This document shows positions 44,085-52,142 of a DNA stretch of 64,000 nt, in pieces (within the stretch, counting starts at the first letter, position 1; the number at the start of each line of letters is the position of its first letter). The notes under the pieces were generated by a model. That model was not told the origin of the DNA, did not search any database, and was given only the letters and a program-made list of their open reading frames with translations. The DNA is from a virus. A program made the position numbers and the translations under genes. The stretch is taken from positions 1 through 64,000 of the IMG/VR virus record IMGVR_UViG_3300009181_000048; one strand, 5' to 3'.

Positions 44085-44906
44085 ATGCCTAGTGGTGGAT
44101 CCAATAAACTTTCTTATGAAGATGTCAAAATTATTTTTGAACAAAATGGACTTAAGTTATTGGAAAAAGACTATGTAAACAATAATACTCCTCTTGAGTG
44201 CATTTGTGTTTGTGGAAATAAAGTTAAACTACGTCTGTCTCATGTGAAAAAAGGCGAAAAATGTCAAAAATATTGTATGCCTAAAATTCTTTCTGATAAA
44301 TTTAAAACTAAAGATGAAGAAATTAAAAAAGTATGTGATGAAAATGGTTGCAAACTTATAAAATCATGGATTCATAAAAAAAGAACTCGAATAAAATATA
44401 TTTGTAAATGTGGAAATGATTGGGAAGCTTATCTTTGTAACTTTAGACGTTGTCCCAACTGTAAAAAGTGTGGAAATGCAAAAGTATCAGGAGAGAATTG
44501 TTATATGTACGATCCTGATAGAGATGCTGTTAAATTAAGAAAAAGATTCCGTAAAATGTGTGGTCAATATATTAAACGGTTTATGGATGCCACAGGACAA
44601 TGTAAAACACGTCATACGCACGAATTATTAGGTTACACGCCACAGCAGTTGCAAGCACACATATTAAATCATCCTGACTATGAAGCTCTTAAAAATGAAG
44701 AGTGGCACGTTGACCACATTACGCCTATTCAAGCATTTTTAGATCATGATATATTAGACTTAAAGATAATTAATGCTTTAGATAATTTGAGACCAATGAA
44801 AGGATTTGAAAACTTATCAAAGGCAGACGAATATTCTAAGGAAGAATTTAAGAACAAATATAAAATAGATTTATTTTTTCAAGATAAACCATCCCTACTC
44901 AATTAA
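44085..44906 (+). CDS. HNH homing endonuclease with zinc-ribbon repeats
   Basis: 273 aa. Cys pairs (CICVCGN, YICKCGNDW, CPNCKKCG) mark two or three zinc-ribbon DNA-binding units, and the HNH core is WHVDHITPIQAFLDH (His208, His211) followed by ALDNLRPM. It is a free-standing homing endonuclease of a type that often sits between phage genes and spreads by cutting related genomes. Its own CTATACTAAATTAAACG element lies upstream. The motifs are good; the target site is unknown but gp23 flanks are the natural guess. Confidence 0.8.
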   Translation: MPSGGSNKLSYEDVKIIFEQNGLKLLEKDYVNNNTPLECICVCGNKVKLRLSHVKKGEKCQKYCMPKILSDKFKTKDEEIKKVCDENGCKLIKSWIHKKRTRIKYICKCGNDWEAYLCNFRRCPNCKKCGNAKVSGENCYMYDPDRDAVKLRKRFRKMCGQYIKRFMDATGQCKTRHTHELLGYTPQQLQAHILNHPDYEALKNEEWHVDHITPIQAFLDHDILDLKIINALDNLRPMKGFENLSKADEYSKEEFKNKYKIDLFFQDKPSLLN

Positions 44907-44973
44907 ATCAAATCATTTATTTCTGCACCAACTCCTATTGATTCAATCATAAGCTGTGATACTATATAACGTT

Positions 44974-46410
44974 ATGATAAAAGACCCCACAGAGTTCGAA
45001 TTTTCTTCTAAAAAGCTAAAAATCGACTGTTCATGTGATTATTGTGGACTTCCATTTCAAAGAACTATATCTAATCTTGAAAGATCCCACAAACATATAA
45101 AAAAAGATTCTTGTGGCAAAAAAGAGTGTGTACAGAAGAAGAAAAAAGAAGTATTTAATTTGAAATATGGCTGTGATAATCCATTTCAATCACAAGAGAT
45201 AAAACAGAAAATAGCAGATTCTAATCTGCAAAAATATGGTGTTGTTAATCCTACACAAAATGAAGAAATAAGAAAAAAACAAAAGAGTACATGTTTAGAA
45301 AAATATGGAGTTGAGAATCCTTTTCAGTCACAAGAAATAAAGGACAAAATAAAGAGGCAGAATATTAATTTGTATGGTGTTGAGAATAGTTTTCAAAGAA
45401 AAGAAGTTCAAGAAAAACAAAGGAATACCATACAGAGAAACTATAAAGTTAGTCATTATTCAAAGACTCAGGAATGTAGAAGTAAAGTAGTCGCCACCAA
45501 CATAGAAAAATATGGCTCACCTTTTCCAAATCATAAATATGGCAAAACACAAGATGAAATAAAAGAATGGCTTAATAGTTTTGGGTTTAATTTTTCATCT
45601 GACTATGAAATCTTAGAAAATAAAGAAATAGACCTTTTAGATAAAGACAAGAAGGTGGGAATAGAATATTGTGGCTTATATTGGCACAACGATACATCAC
45701 CAGAGCCTAGAGATCGTACGTATCATATTGGCAAGTATAAAAATTGTCTTAAGAAGGATGTACAGCTTTTAACTATATTTGAAGATGAGTGGAAATCGAG
45801 ACAAGATCAGTGTAAGTCTCATATTAAGTCTATTTTGGGAATATACAATAATAAGGTTTTTGCTAGAAAGTGTAAGGTTGTAGAAATTTCAAAAGAAGAG
45901 GCGAGACGGTTTTTTGATTCTTATCATATACAGGGATCTAATAGTCTTGGATTGGTATTTTTTGGTTTATTTTTTCAAGATGAGTTGTGTGCTGTTATGA
46001 GTTTAGGAAGGCATACTAGAAAAACAGATATTTCTAAAAAAGAAATAACATTAGATCGTCTTTGTTTCAAGGACGGTTTTAATGTTGTTGGTGGAGCAAG
46101 TAAGTTGTTCTGTCAGTGTTTAGAGTGGGCAAAAATCCATGGATATAAAAAAGTAATTAGCTTCAGTGATAACAGGTGGAGTTTAGGTCGTGTATATGAA
46201 AAAATGGGATTTATTTTAGACGAAGAATATGGTGCAGACTATAGTTATGTAGAAATTAAAAATCCTAGAAAAAGACTGAGCAAGCAAAGTCAGAAGAAGT
46301 CAATTACTAATTGTCCTGCTGAATTAACTGAGCACACATGGGCGGTACAGAGGGGCTTGGCAAGAATTTATGATTGTGGCAAGAAAAGGTGGACGTTTAA
46401 TGTTGGATAG
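44974..46410 (+). CDS. Homing-endonuclease-type protein with repeated DNA-binding segments
   Basis: 478 aa from the ATG at 44974. The N-terminal part has a zinc-like CDYCGLPF, then four or five repeats of K-Y-G-V-x-N-P-F-Q-S-x-E-I-(K)-x-K, a helical DNA-binding module known from phage homing enzymes. The centre has DLLDKDKKVGIEYCGLYWHN, a PD-(D/E)XK-like active site, and LLTIFEDEW. The C-terminal half (FDSYHIQGSNSLGLVFFG to YEKMGFIL) resembles a GNAT-type fold. It follows the HNH gene, so two mobile genes sit behind the capsid gene. The ATG is 4 bases after CTATATAA. Confidence 0.7.
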   Translation: MIKDPTEFEFSSKKLKIDCSCDYCGLPFQRTISNLERSHKHIKKDSCGKKECVQKKKKEVFNLKYGCDNPFQSQEIKQKIADSNLQKYGVVNPTQNEEIRKKQKSTCLEKYGVENPFQSQEIKDKIKRQNINLYGVENSFQRKEVQEKQRNTIQRNYKVSHYSKTQECRSKVVATNIEKYGSPFPNHKYGKTQDEIKEWLNSFGFNFSSDYEILENKEIDLLDKDKKVGIEYCGLYWHNDTSPEPRDRTYHIGKYKNCLKKDVQLLTIFEDEWKSRQDQCKSHIKSILGIYNNKVFARKCKVVEISKEEARRFFDSYHIQGSNSLGLVFFGLFFQDELCAVMSLGRHTRKTDISKKEITLDRLCFKDGFNVVGGASKLFCQCLEWAKIHGYKKVISFSDNRWSLGRVYEKMGFILDEEYGADYSYVEIKNPRKRLSKQSQKKSITNCPAELTEHTWAVQRGLARIYDCGKKRWTFNVG

Positions 46411-46420
46411 ATTATTCGTA

Positions 46421-46873
46421 TCAGTTTAACTCCCAAACGACCATAGCAACATCTTGTTGAGTGGAGATAACTATCTTGGCATTTGGAAATTCTTGGGGAA
46501 AGTGTGTTGCGTATTTCATCCAAGAGAATTTTTTAAGAAAAACCCTACAAACTAATTTGTTGCATCGCTTCAGCATCTTTTCTACTAATTGCATTCCCTC
46601 CAGATTTATAACTCCATCTCCAATTATAGCATCAGCATATTCTTCAAATTCATTCCAATTTTTTTCGATTACTGGTTTCGATTGTTTTGTAGGATGCAAT
46701 TCGACCATATAATCACAAAGTGGTTGCATGTCTTTAGTCATACCTAAAAGGCATACTGGGGAGCACCCTTTAACATACTTTTTATACAAACTAATTTCGT
46801 ATTCGTTTGGACATAGGGGAGGGCTCAGATTATCCCAATACTCTGTATTTTTTTCTATTTCCATATAATTCAA
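46421..46873 (-). CDS. Possible SAM-dependent methyltransferase-like protein
   Basis: 150 aa. SPVCLLGMTKDMQPL could be the glycine-rich SAM-binding strand and loop, YADAIIGDGVINL the following acidic strand, and CRVFLKKFSWMKYATHFP and KIVISTQQDVAMVVWEL the later strands, matching the order of a small Rossmann-type methyltransferase. The N-terminus (YWDNLSPPLCPNEYEI) also fits. The classic GxGxG is not present, so confidence is modest. It ends 10 bases from a convergent homing gene and is 7 bases downstream of the delta-60 repeat gene. Confidence 0.4.
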   Translation of the reverse strand: MNYMEIEKNTEYWDNLSPPLCPNEYEISLYKKYVKGCSPVCLLGMTKDMQPLCDYMVELHPTKQSKPVIEKNWNEFEEYADAIIGDGVINLEGMQLVEKMLKRCNKLVCRVFLKKFSWMKYATHFPQEFPNAKIVISTQQDVAMVVWELN

Positions 46874-46880
46874 ATTTTAT

Positions 46881-49091
46881 TTAGAATAGTCTTTGATTAC
46901 AAATAGTAACAGCAGGAACCCAAGCACCAGATCGACCACTACAGGTTCCTAGTGCTTGTAAAATCCTGCTGCATCGTGGATAGAAGATCTTCCATTTTCT
47001 GCATGAGCATGTTGACTTTTTTAAACAGCTAAATCCAGTTGATCCGCATGGTTGCCCACAAGTCTCAACAATTACGGGTACGGTTGCGTTGATTGTATCT
47101 AAGAACTTTTGGGATAAGTCTGTGTACTCTTCTGTTGTAAAAAGAGTTCCATCTTTCTTAGAAACAGTTAAAGCATACAACTCTGTCTTACCGCTTATTC
47201 CTTCGACGGCATGGTCATCATATTCGGTTGATGTGTCATAGGAGTGAGTTATTCCTTCGCTAGTTCCGGGCACTATTATCAAGTGAGTAGGAGCGGTTTC
47301 ATTATTCTCTGCTTCAACAGTTTTAACAAATACAGAGTATAGATTTCCTTTTGATGTTAATGAAAGAGCGTCCACGGCATAAGTGGTATCGCCATCTGCA
47401 CCAATGTCTCCTGTTATAGAGAATTCATCAACATTTACGCTTGTAGCTACCAAAACAAACATTCCGGGATACATGTTTGTAAAGTAGCTGCTGCCAGCAC
47501 CGAAGTAACTTGTCCCGTCTTCTACACTTCCGTCAGGATTACTAGGTATATAAGCATATCCCATTGAATCTTCGGGATTGTCAGCAACGTCATTTGTCAT
47601 TTGCGTGTGTGTTGATGGAATGGATAGATCGCTATTTCCCTCGCCACCATCTATACTGCTATAAGGTTGTGTTAAATCAGTGTTATAATAATTAGCACCA
47701 TCATACATATCAAAATTACTATCGCTGATTCCTGTTGTGCGAATCTTGAATGGACTACCGAAGCTTGCAACTCCTGATCCATTAAGTTTTGCATAATATC
47801 TCTTTGGTTGTATGAAATAGCCACCAACCCATATTTCACTAGATGAAACAATATAAATATCATAAATACAGTTGTAATAACTACTATTATCGATTCCTTG
47901 TTGGTAAGTATTTGAATTATCATTGTAGAAATCTGTTGGATTTCCAAAAGATGAGTCTAAACTACCATTAATGTTTAATCTGCATATGTAGTTTCTTGTA
48001 CTTTCGTTGTATGAGTTAAAGTCGCCAACAACAATTAGCTTGTCGTCTGATTGAACTTTAATTTGGGAAACGTATGGATAATAAAAACCATCATCATTAT
48101 CTGGGTTGCTATAATATTGAAGTCCCGCTCCTGTTTGGGAGAAGGTATTATCATAATTACCAATGGAATTTAATCTTGCAATAGAAATAGCAGCGTGAGA
48201 ATCTACACCGCAAATGATAGTATCAAATACGCCTCCGATGATAATTTTATTATTGCTCTGCACTTCCACAGTTCTTAAAAAGCAGTCATAAGCTCCCGTT
48301 TGTATAACAGTGGGTGCTGTGAAACTTCCATCAGTTGTTCCGTTATCGTTTAGTTTGGCTATAAAACCTGTGTTGTTACTTTTTCCGCCTACTACAATAA
48401 TTTTTGCTGATGAATCAATAGCAATATCATAAATAGCAGAAACATCAAAATTGCTTCCTAAAACATTGTTGGTAAATGTTTCATCTAGAGTACCGTCGCT
48501 GTTTAGTTTAATTAGTCTTGTATGGTCTGAGTCTACGCTATAATCAAATCTGCCGCAAACTAAGATTGAGTCGTCCGAAAGAACAACAACTTTATTTACA
48601 ACATGGTCTGCACCACTATTAATTATGTTGTTTAGGTTGGTGTCAAAAGTTGAATCAAAAGTTCCATCTGCATTTAATCTTGCAAGTCCCCAGTTCTGTC
48701 CTGGCGTCAGATCAACCCAGCCAGCACCAGAATTATACTGCTGAATCACTCCACCGACTATAATTTTACCAGTTGATTGAATGCCTAGCGTGTAAACACT
48801 TAGGTCAAATTTGGTTTTTGTAAAGCTTTCATCCGTTACGTTTGAACTGCTTACTTTGGTGACATAGCTAAAACAACAGCCACCATCAAGTTGTATGTCT
48901 AAAAAACCTTCTCCTGCGAGAATCATGTCGCCACTAGTGTGTTTGGCTACAGCCATAACTTCTTGGCCATTACAGTCGCAGCCTAGGGTCGTAGATCTAT
49001 CGTCTGTAAAGTAGAATAAATCATTTACTGTATTGGTGATTTGCTCATGGCTGGTGTTTAATTTGGATAGAACGTAATTAATATTTGTCAA
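46881..49091 (-). CDS. Delta-60 repeat beta-propeller fibre/tail protein
   Basis: 736 aa, TTG start with AAGGAGGG 4-5 bases upstream. It has at least six repeats of about 50-60 residues of the type IIIGGxF ... ARLNxxGxxDxTF (delta-60 repeat), which build a beta-propeller. The C-terminal 250 residues include YIPSNPDGSVEDGTSYFGAG, a region about SGKTELYALTVSKKDGTLF, and a Cys-rich end (CGQPCGSTGFSCLKKSTCSC). It is probably a receptor-binding or tail-surface protein. It belongs to the minus-strand tail-gene cluster. Confidence 0.7.
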   Translation of the reverse strand: MTNINYVLSKLNTSHEQITNTVNDLFYFTDDRSTTLGCDCNGQEVMAVAKHTSGDMILAGEGFLDIQLDGGCCFSYVTKVSSSNVTDESFTKTKFDLSVYTLGIQSTGKIIVGGVIQQYNSGAGWVDLTPGQNWGLARLNADGTFDSTFDTNLNNIINSGADHVVNKVVVLSDDSILVCGRFDYSVDSDHTRLIKLNSDGTLDETFTNNVLGSNFDVSAIYDIAIDSSAKIIVVGGKSNNTGFIAKLNDNGTTDGSFTAPTVIQTGAYDCFLRTVEVQSNNKIIIGGVFDTIICGVDSHAAISIARLNSIGNYDNTFSQTGAGLQYYSNPDNDDGFYYPYVSQIKVQSDDKLIVVGDFNSYNESTRNYICRLNINGSLDSSFGNPTDFYNDNSNTYQQGIDNSSYYNCIYDIYIVSSSEIWVGGYFIQPKRYYAKLNGSGVASFGSPFKIRTTGISDSNFDMYDGANYYNTDLTQPYSSIDGGEGNSDLSIPSTHTQMTNDVADNPEDSMGYAYIPSNPDGSVEDGTSYFGAGSSYFTNMYPGMFVLVATSVNVDEFSITGDIGADGDTTYAVDALSLTSKGNLYSVFVKTVEAENNETAPTHLIIVPGTSEGITHSYDTSTEYDDHAVEGISGKTELYALTVSKKDGTLFTTEEYTDLSQKFLDTINATVPVIVETCGQPCGSTGFSCLKKSTCSCRKWKIFYPRCSRILQALGTCSGRSGAWVPAVTICNQRLF

Positions 49092-49182
49092 ACTGCCCTC
49101 CTTGAGTTAATCACATGTATCTTATATATATTTTGTGTATAAATTTTTTTTAAAAAATTTTACCAATTGAGTATTATAAAAT

Positions 49183-50232
49183 ATGTTTAATAGTAATAAA
49201 ATTATTGAAAAAGTACAACTTCTTTTAGAAGTATTTGAAGATTCACAATGGAATCATGTTGTCAATTTCGATTATGTTTCTGATTTTAAAGTCATGACTA
49301 GGAGCGACCTTCAGACTTTGAAAATGAAAAGATATTTATGTTCTACTAGAACATCTGGATCTACTGGTGAGCCTATTACTATAGAAAAAACTATCCTTGA
49401 TCATATTTGGTATGTTGCTACAAATATAAGAGAAATTAGATGGAGAAAGTGGGACGCAACAAAGAATATAGCTATAATAAAACCTGGTCATAAAAAACAA
49501 GATAAAAATTCTTGGGGCATTCCTAATATTATCAATAAAGAACAAGGCAAGTCATTTATAAATGGTTACGCCACTATAGCAGAACTTCAATGTTGGCTAG
49601 AAGAAAAAAACCCTCATTACCTGCATTGTGCTCCATCTATACTAACTCAACTAGACTTGTCTAAGATGCCTAATTTCATAGACCACAAAGGCACAGGAGA
49701 GGCCGGTGGTTCAATGTATTCTAGTGAAGAGTGTGGGACTATATCTATAAGATGTCCTGACAATTCTGATTTCCACCATGTTATGGAAAATCAAATAGTA
49801 GAGGTAGATTATGATGGCGGGATAATCATAACTACTACTACTAACCCTTACATTAAAAGATACAAGCATGGTGATCACATAGAACTTGGTGAGTGCACAT
49901 GTGGTAGAAAACTACAGGCTATTAAGAAAATTAATGGAAGAATAAGAAACATGTTTATTCTTCCAAATGGCGATAAAAAATGGCCTCTTTTTGGTTCTAG
50001 AGATTATTATGAAGTATTCGGAATTAAAAGGTATAAGATAGTTCAGACTACTTTAAATGATTTAGAAGCTCAGATAATTTCGGAACCTTTAGGAGACAAA
50101 GAGGAAGCATTTATTAGGCTAATTAAAGATACATTAAATTCGCCAATAAACGTAAAAATCAAGTATGTAAATGAATTTCCAATGTATAAATTTGAAGAAT
50201 TTGTTTCTTTGGTGGATATATCTTCATCGTAA
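49183..50232 (+). CDS. PaaK/CapK-like adenylate-forming enzyme
   Basis: 349 aa, shorter than the usual 430. Core motifs are visible: the phosphate loop TSGSTGEP (57-64), an A5-like MYSSEECG, an A7-like YIKRYKHGDHIEL and an A8-like GRIRNMFILPNGDKKWP with a Cys pair (CTCGRK). These enzymes activate a carboxylic acid with ATP to an acyl adenylate and often pass it to CoA. It is rare in phages. A methyltransferase-like gene lies nearby, and an amidoligase is encoded at 8.5 kb, but no pathway can be shown. Substrate is unknown. Confidence 0.65.
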   Translation: MFNSNKIIEKVQLLLEVFEDSQWNHVVNFDYVSDFKVMTRSDLQTLKMKRYLCSTRTSGSTGEPITIEKTILDHIWYVATNIREIRWRKWDATKNIAIIKPGHKKQDKNSWGIPNIINKEQGKSFINGYATIAELQCWLEEKNPHYLHCAPSILTQLDLSKMPNFIDHKGTGEAGGSMYSSEECGTISIRCPDNSDFHHVMENQIVEVDYDGGIIITTTTNPYIKRYKHGDHIELGECTCGRKLQAIKKINGRIRNMFILPNGDKKWPLFGSRDYYEVFGIKRYKIVQTTLNDLEAQIISEPLGDKEEAFIRLIKDTLNSPINVKIKYVNEFPMYKFEEFVSLVDISSS

Positions 50233-50255
50233 CATGATGGATCGCTGTATTTAAA

Positions 50256-50342
50256 TCAAAACATGGTTGTTCCTAAAACATATCCAACAACAAAAAATGC
50301 AATAATAATGAAAATTGCAGTTATTTCTTTTCTGTGCTTCAT
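50256..50342 (-). CDS. Possible 28-aa membrane peptide
   Basis: A short frame encoding MKHRKEITAIFIIIAFFVVG and eight more residues: a basic start followed by one hydrophobic helix. It starts 8 bases after the phosphoesterase stop. No ribosome binding site is clear. It could be a small membrane peptide; treated as tentative. Confidence 0.3.
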   Translation of the reverse strand: MKHRKEITAIFIIIAFFVVGYVLGTTMF

Positions 50343-50350
50343 ATTATAGT

Positions 50351-51028
50351 TTAGAAAAAATTAAATAAATCTATTTTTCCATCCTTTACAACAAGATAAT
50401 TACAGGGAATTTCAGTCCAACTTCCACTATTATAGTAACCTGTGTGCGGTTTTGCGTCTGCATAATGCACATGACCACAACAAACCATATCGCAGCCAAT
50501 TTTTCTCATATAATCAGTTGATTTTTTCTCTATAATTTCTGCATTTCTTAAAAAAGTTTTGCTACTTTTCTTGGCAAGTTTAGCCAAATAAAAACTCTTA
50601 TCTATTTTTTGAATAAACTTGTATATTTTATCTGCAAAATATACTAATATTGGTCTGTCTATTATAACGCTATCGAATCTATCGCCGTGTAAAGCCAAAA
50701 TTTTCTTGCCACCGCTCTCAAAAACATATTCCTCTAAAAAATCTATTCCTAATAGATGTGAAAGAACTTCAGCAGGACCATCATGATTGCCCAAAATTAA
50801 AACAACCTTAATATGATCGGACATACTTCTTATGAGCGAAAGAACTTTCCAGTGATGTTTCTTTAAACGACGAAAATCCATATTATCAAAAAAATCACCG
50901 TTCAAAATAATACACTTTGTTGAGTTTTCTTTTTCAATTTTTTCTAAAAAAGTAGTTAGTAATTTTGCTTGACTAACATCACTACCCAAATGAATATCGC
51001 TTATTATGATAGCATCAGCATTTTCCAT
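50351..51028 (-). CDS. LpxH-like calcineurin-type phosphoesterase
   Basis: 225 aa. The metal-site motifs of metallophosphoesterases are complete: SDIHLGS (10-16), NGDFFDN (about 44-50), LGNHDGP, LHGDRFD and CGHVHYADA, followed by YYNSGSWTE. The order and final N-S-G-S-W-T-E are typical of UDP-2,3-diacylglucosamine hydrolases (LpxH) that make lipid X for lipid A. In a phage it could alter lipid A synthesis or hydrolyse another nucleotide-lipid. It fits the sugar and envelope theme of the HldD- and RmlA-like genes. Substrate is inferred. Confidence 0.7.
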   Translation of the reverse strand: MENADAIIISDIHLGSDVSQAKLLTTFLEKIEKENSTKCIILNGDFFDNMDFRRLKKHHWKVLSLIRSMSDHIKVVLILGNHDGPAEVLSHLLGIDFLEEYVFESGGKKILALHGDRFDSVIIDRPILVYFADKIYKFIQKIDKSFYLAKLAKKSSKTFLRNAEIIEKKSTDYMRKIGCDMVCCGHVHYADAKPHTGYYNSGSWTEIPCNYLVVKDGKIDLFNFF

Positions 51029-51073
51029 GATATTATTTATTATAATGATTTAATTATTATAATGATATTCGTA

Positions 51074-51247
51074 TCAGTTTTTCTTCAAAGAAGCGTTCTT
51101 TTTCTTTTTTATAGATTTTTTCCCACAATTTAAATCAGAAAGTGCACCCCAAATTTGAAAATTAGCATTACTTCTATCTTTGCAACCTACTATGGCATCA
51201 CCGCCTGCGTTCTCTTTAATTTTTAACCAATTATAAAATGTTTTCAT
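51074..51247 (-). CDS. 57-aa protein with N-terminal targeting-like motif
   Basis: Frame beginning MKTFYNWLKIKENAGG, one of the best matches to the shared N-terminal motif and to the T4 capsid-targeting layout, with an I-K-E-N-A-G site suitable for cutting after Glu. The rest (GCKDRSNANFQIWGALSDLN) is compact, and the Lys-rich end (KKSIKKKKNASLKKN) is basic. It lies between the phosphoesterase and a terminator. I see no ribosome binding site, but the motif makes it likely to be real. Confidence 0.5.
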   Translation of the reverse strand: MKTFYNWLKIKENAGGDAIVGCKDRSNANFQIWGALSDLNCGKKSIKKKKNASLKKN

Positions 51248-51270
51248 GATATATTAATGCTGGAAGCGAA

Positions 51271-51305
51271 AGAAAAAAGCCCTTAATTCTTCAATTAAGG
51301 GCTTT
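51271..51305 (-). terminator. Rho-independent terminator of decoration gene
   Basis: A 13-bp perfect stem, AAAGCCCTTAATT with AATTAAGGGCTTT (51276-51305), with a 4-base loop and, on the minus strand, a T run. It ends the decoration-protein transcript. A near-identical copy follows the paralogue at 62.6 kb. Confidence 0.9.
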
Positions 51306-51330
51306 AAAAATGTTTAATTTTTTCTAATTA

Positions 51331-52038
51331 TTATGATACGGCTGCACTGAACGGAGTAACCTCGGTGGCAGTCTGAGTAAGAACAGCTTTTACATGGAAT
51401 AATCCGGCGGCAATGTCGAGTATTTCAACATAATTTCCTCTTCTACCACCTTTGGTAGAGCCATCCATAGTAATCGTATCATCGGTTCCACCTGCAATCC
51501 ACATATCGATTGCTGTAGGCGTACCAGTCAGTGGTGTCTCGTCATCTGAACCAAAAGCAACTCCGGTCATTACGTCAGTAGCATTAGCGACCTGAACTAC
51601 GTATGTACCAGGACTTACAACAAGAGTATCTACATAAAACTTATAATTATTACCAGATCCAGATGCGGCTGGAAGCGTTGCAACAACGCCTGCGGCTCTT
51701 GTTAAAACGAGCGGCACATTAGCATGTGTGGCGGCTGTAAGCGTCACAGTCGCTGTATTTAGAACCACAGGGGCTTTTGATAGAGCGGTATTTGCTATCT
51801 TCGCCTGCGTAACGGCTAAAGCATCTAATTTAGCAGTTGTAACGGCTAGAGCATCTAATTTAGCAGTTGTAACGGCTAGAGCGGCTAATTCGGCGGTTGA
51901 AATCGCTGAATCTGCGACGTCTACATTTACAACAGCATCTGTTGCCAAATTAACTGTTTTAACGACACCATTTAATATTCTTGGTTTTAGTAGCTCGACA
52001 GAGCCAGGACCAGTACCTTCAGTTGTTTGTGTTGACAT
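51331..52038 (-). CDS. Probable decoration/virion surface protein, paralogue A
   Basis: 235 aa. The N-terminal third has repeats of ALAVTTAKLD (three copies) preceded by SAISTAEL, and the C-terminal two-thirds is beta-rich (PLVLTRAAGVVATLPAASGS, YKFYVDT, YVVQVANATDVM, VEILDIAAGLFHVKAVLTQT). It is highly similar to the protein at 62593-63144, which lacks the repeats. The GC-richer sequence, strong ribosome binding site (AAAGGA) and strong terminator suggest an abundant product, most likely a capsid decoration or fibre protein. No enzymatic motif is seen. Confidence 0.65.
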   Translation of the reverse strand: MSTQTTEGTGPGSVELLKPRILNGVVKTVNLATDAVVNVDVADSAISTAELAALAVTTAKLDALAVTTAKLDALAVTQAKIANTALSKAPVVLNTATVTLTAATHANVPLVLTRAAGVVATLPAASGSGNNYKFYVDTLVVSPGTYVVQVANATDVMTGVAFGSDDETPLTGTPTAIDMWIAGGTDDTITMDGSTKGGRRGNYVEILDIAAGLFHVKAVLTQTATEVTPFSAAVS

Positions 52039-52142
52039 TTTAAAATCCTTTCAAAGAAATACCTAGTACATTATATATTATTTTATAAATAAAATTTAAA
52101 ATTTGTTATCAGAATTTCTTTGAATTTCGCAGAAATCTGTAG

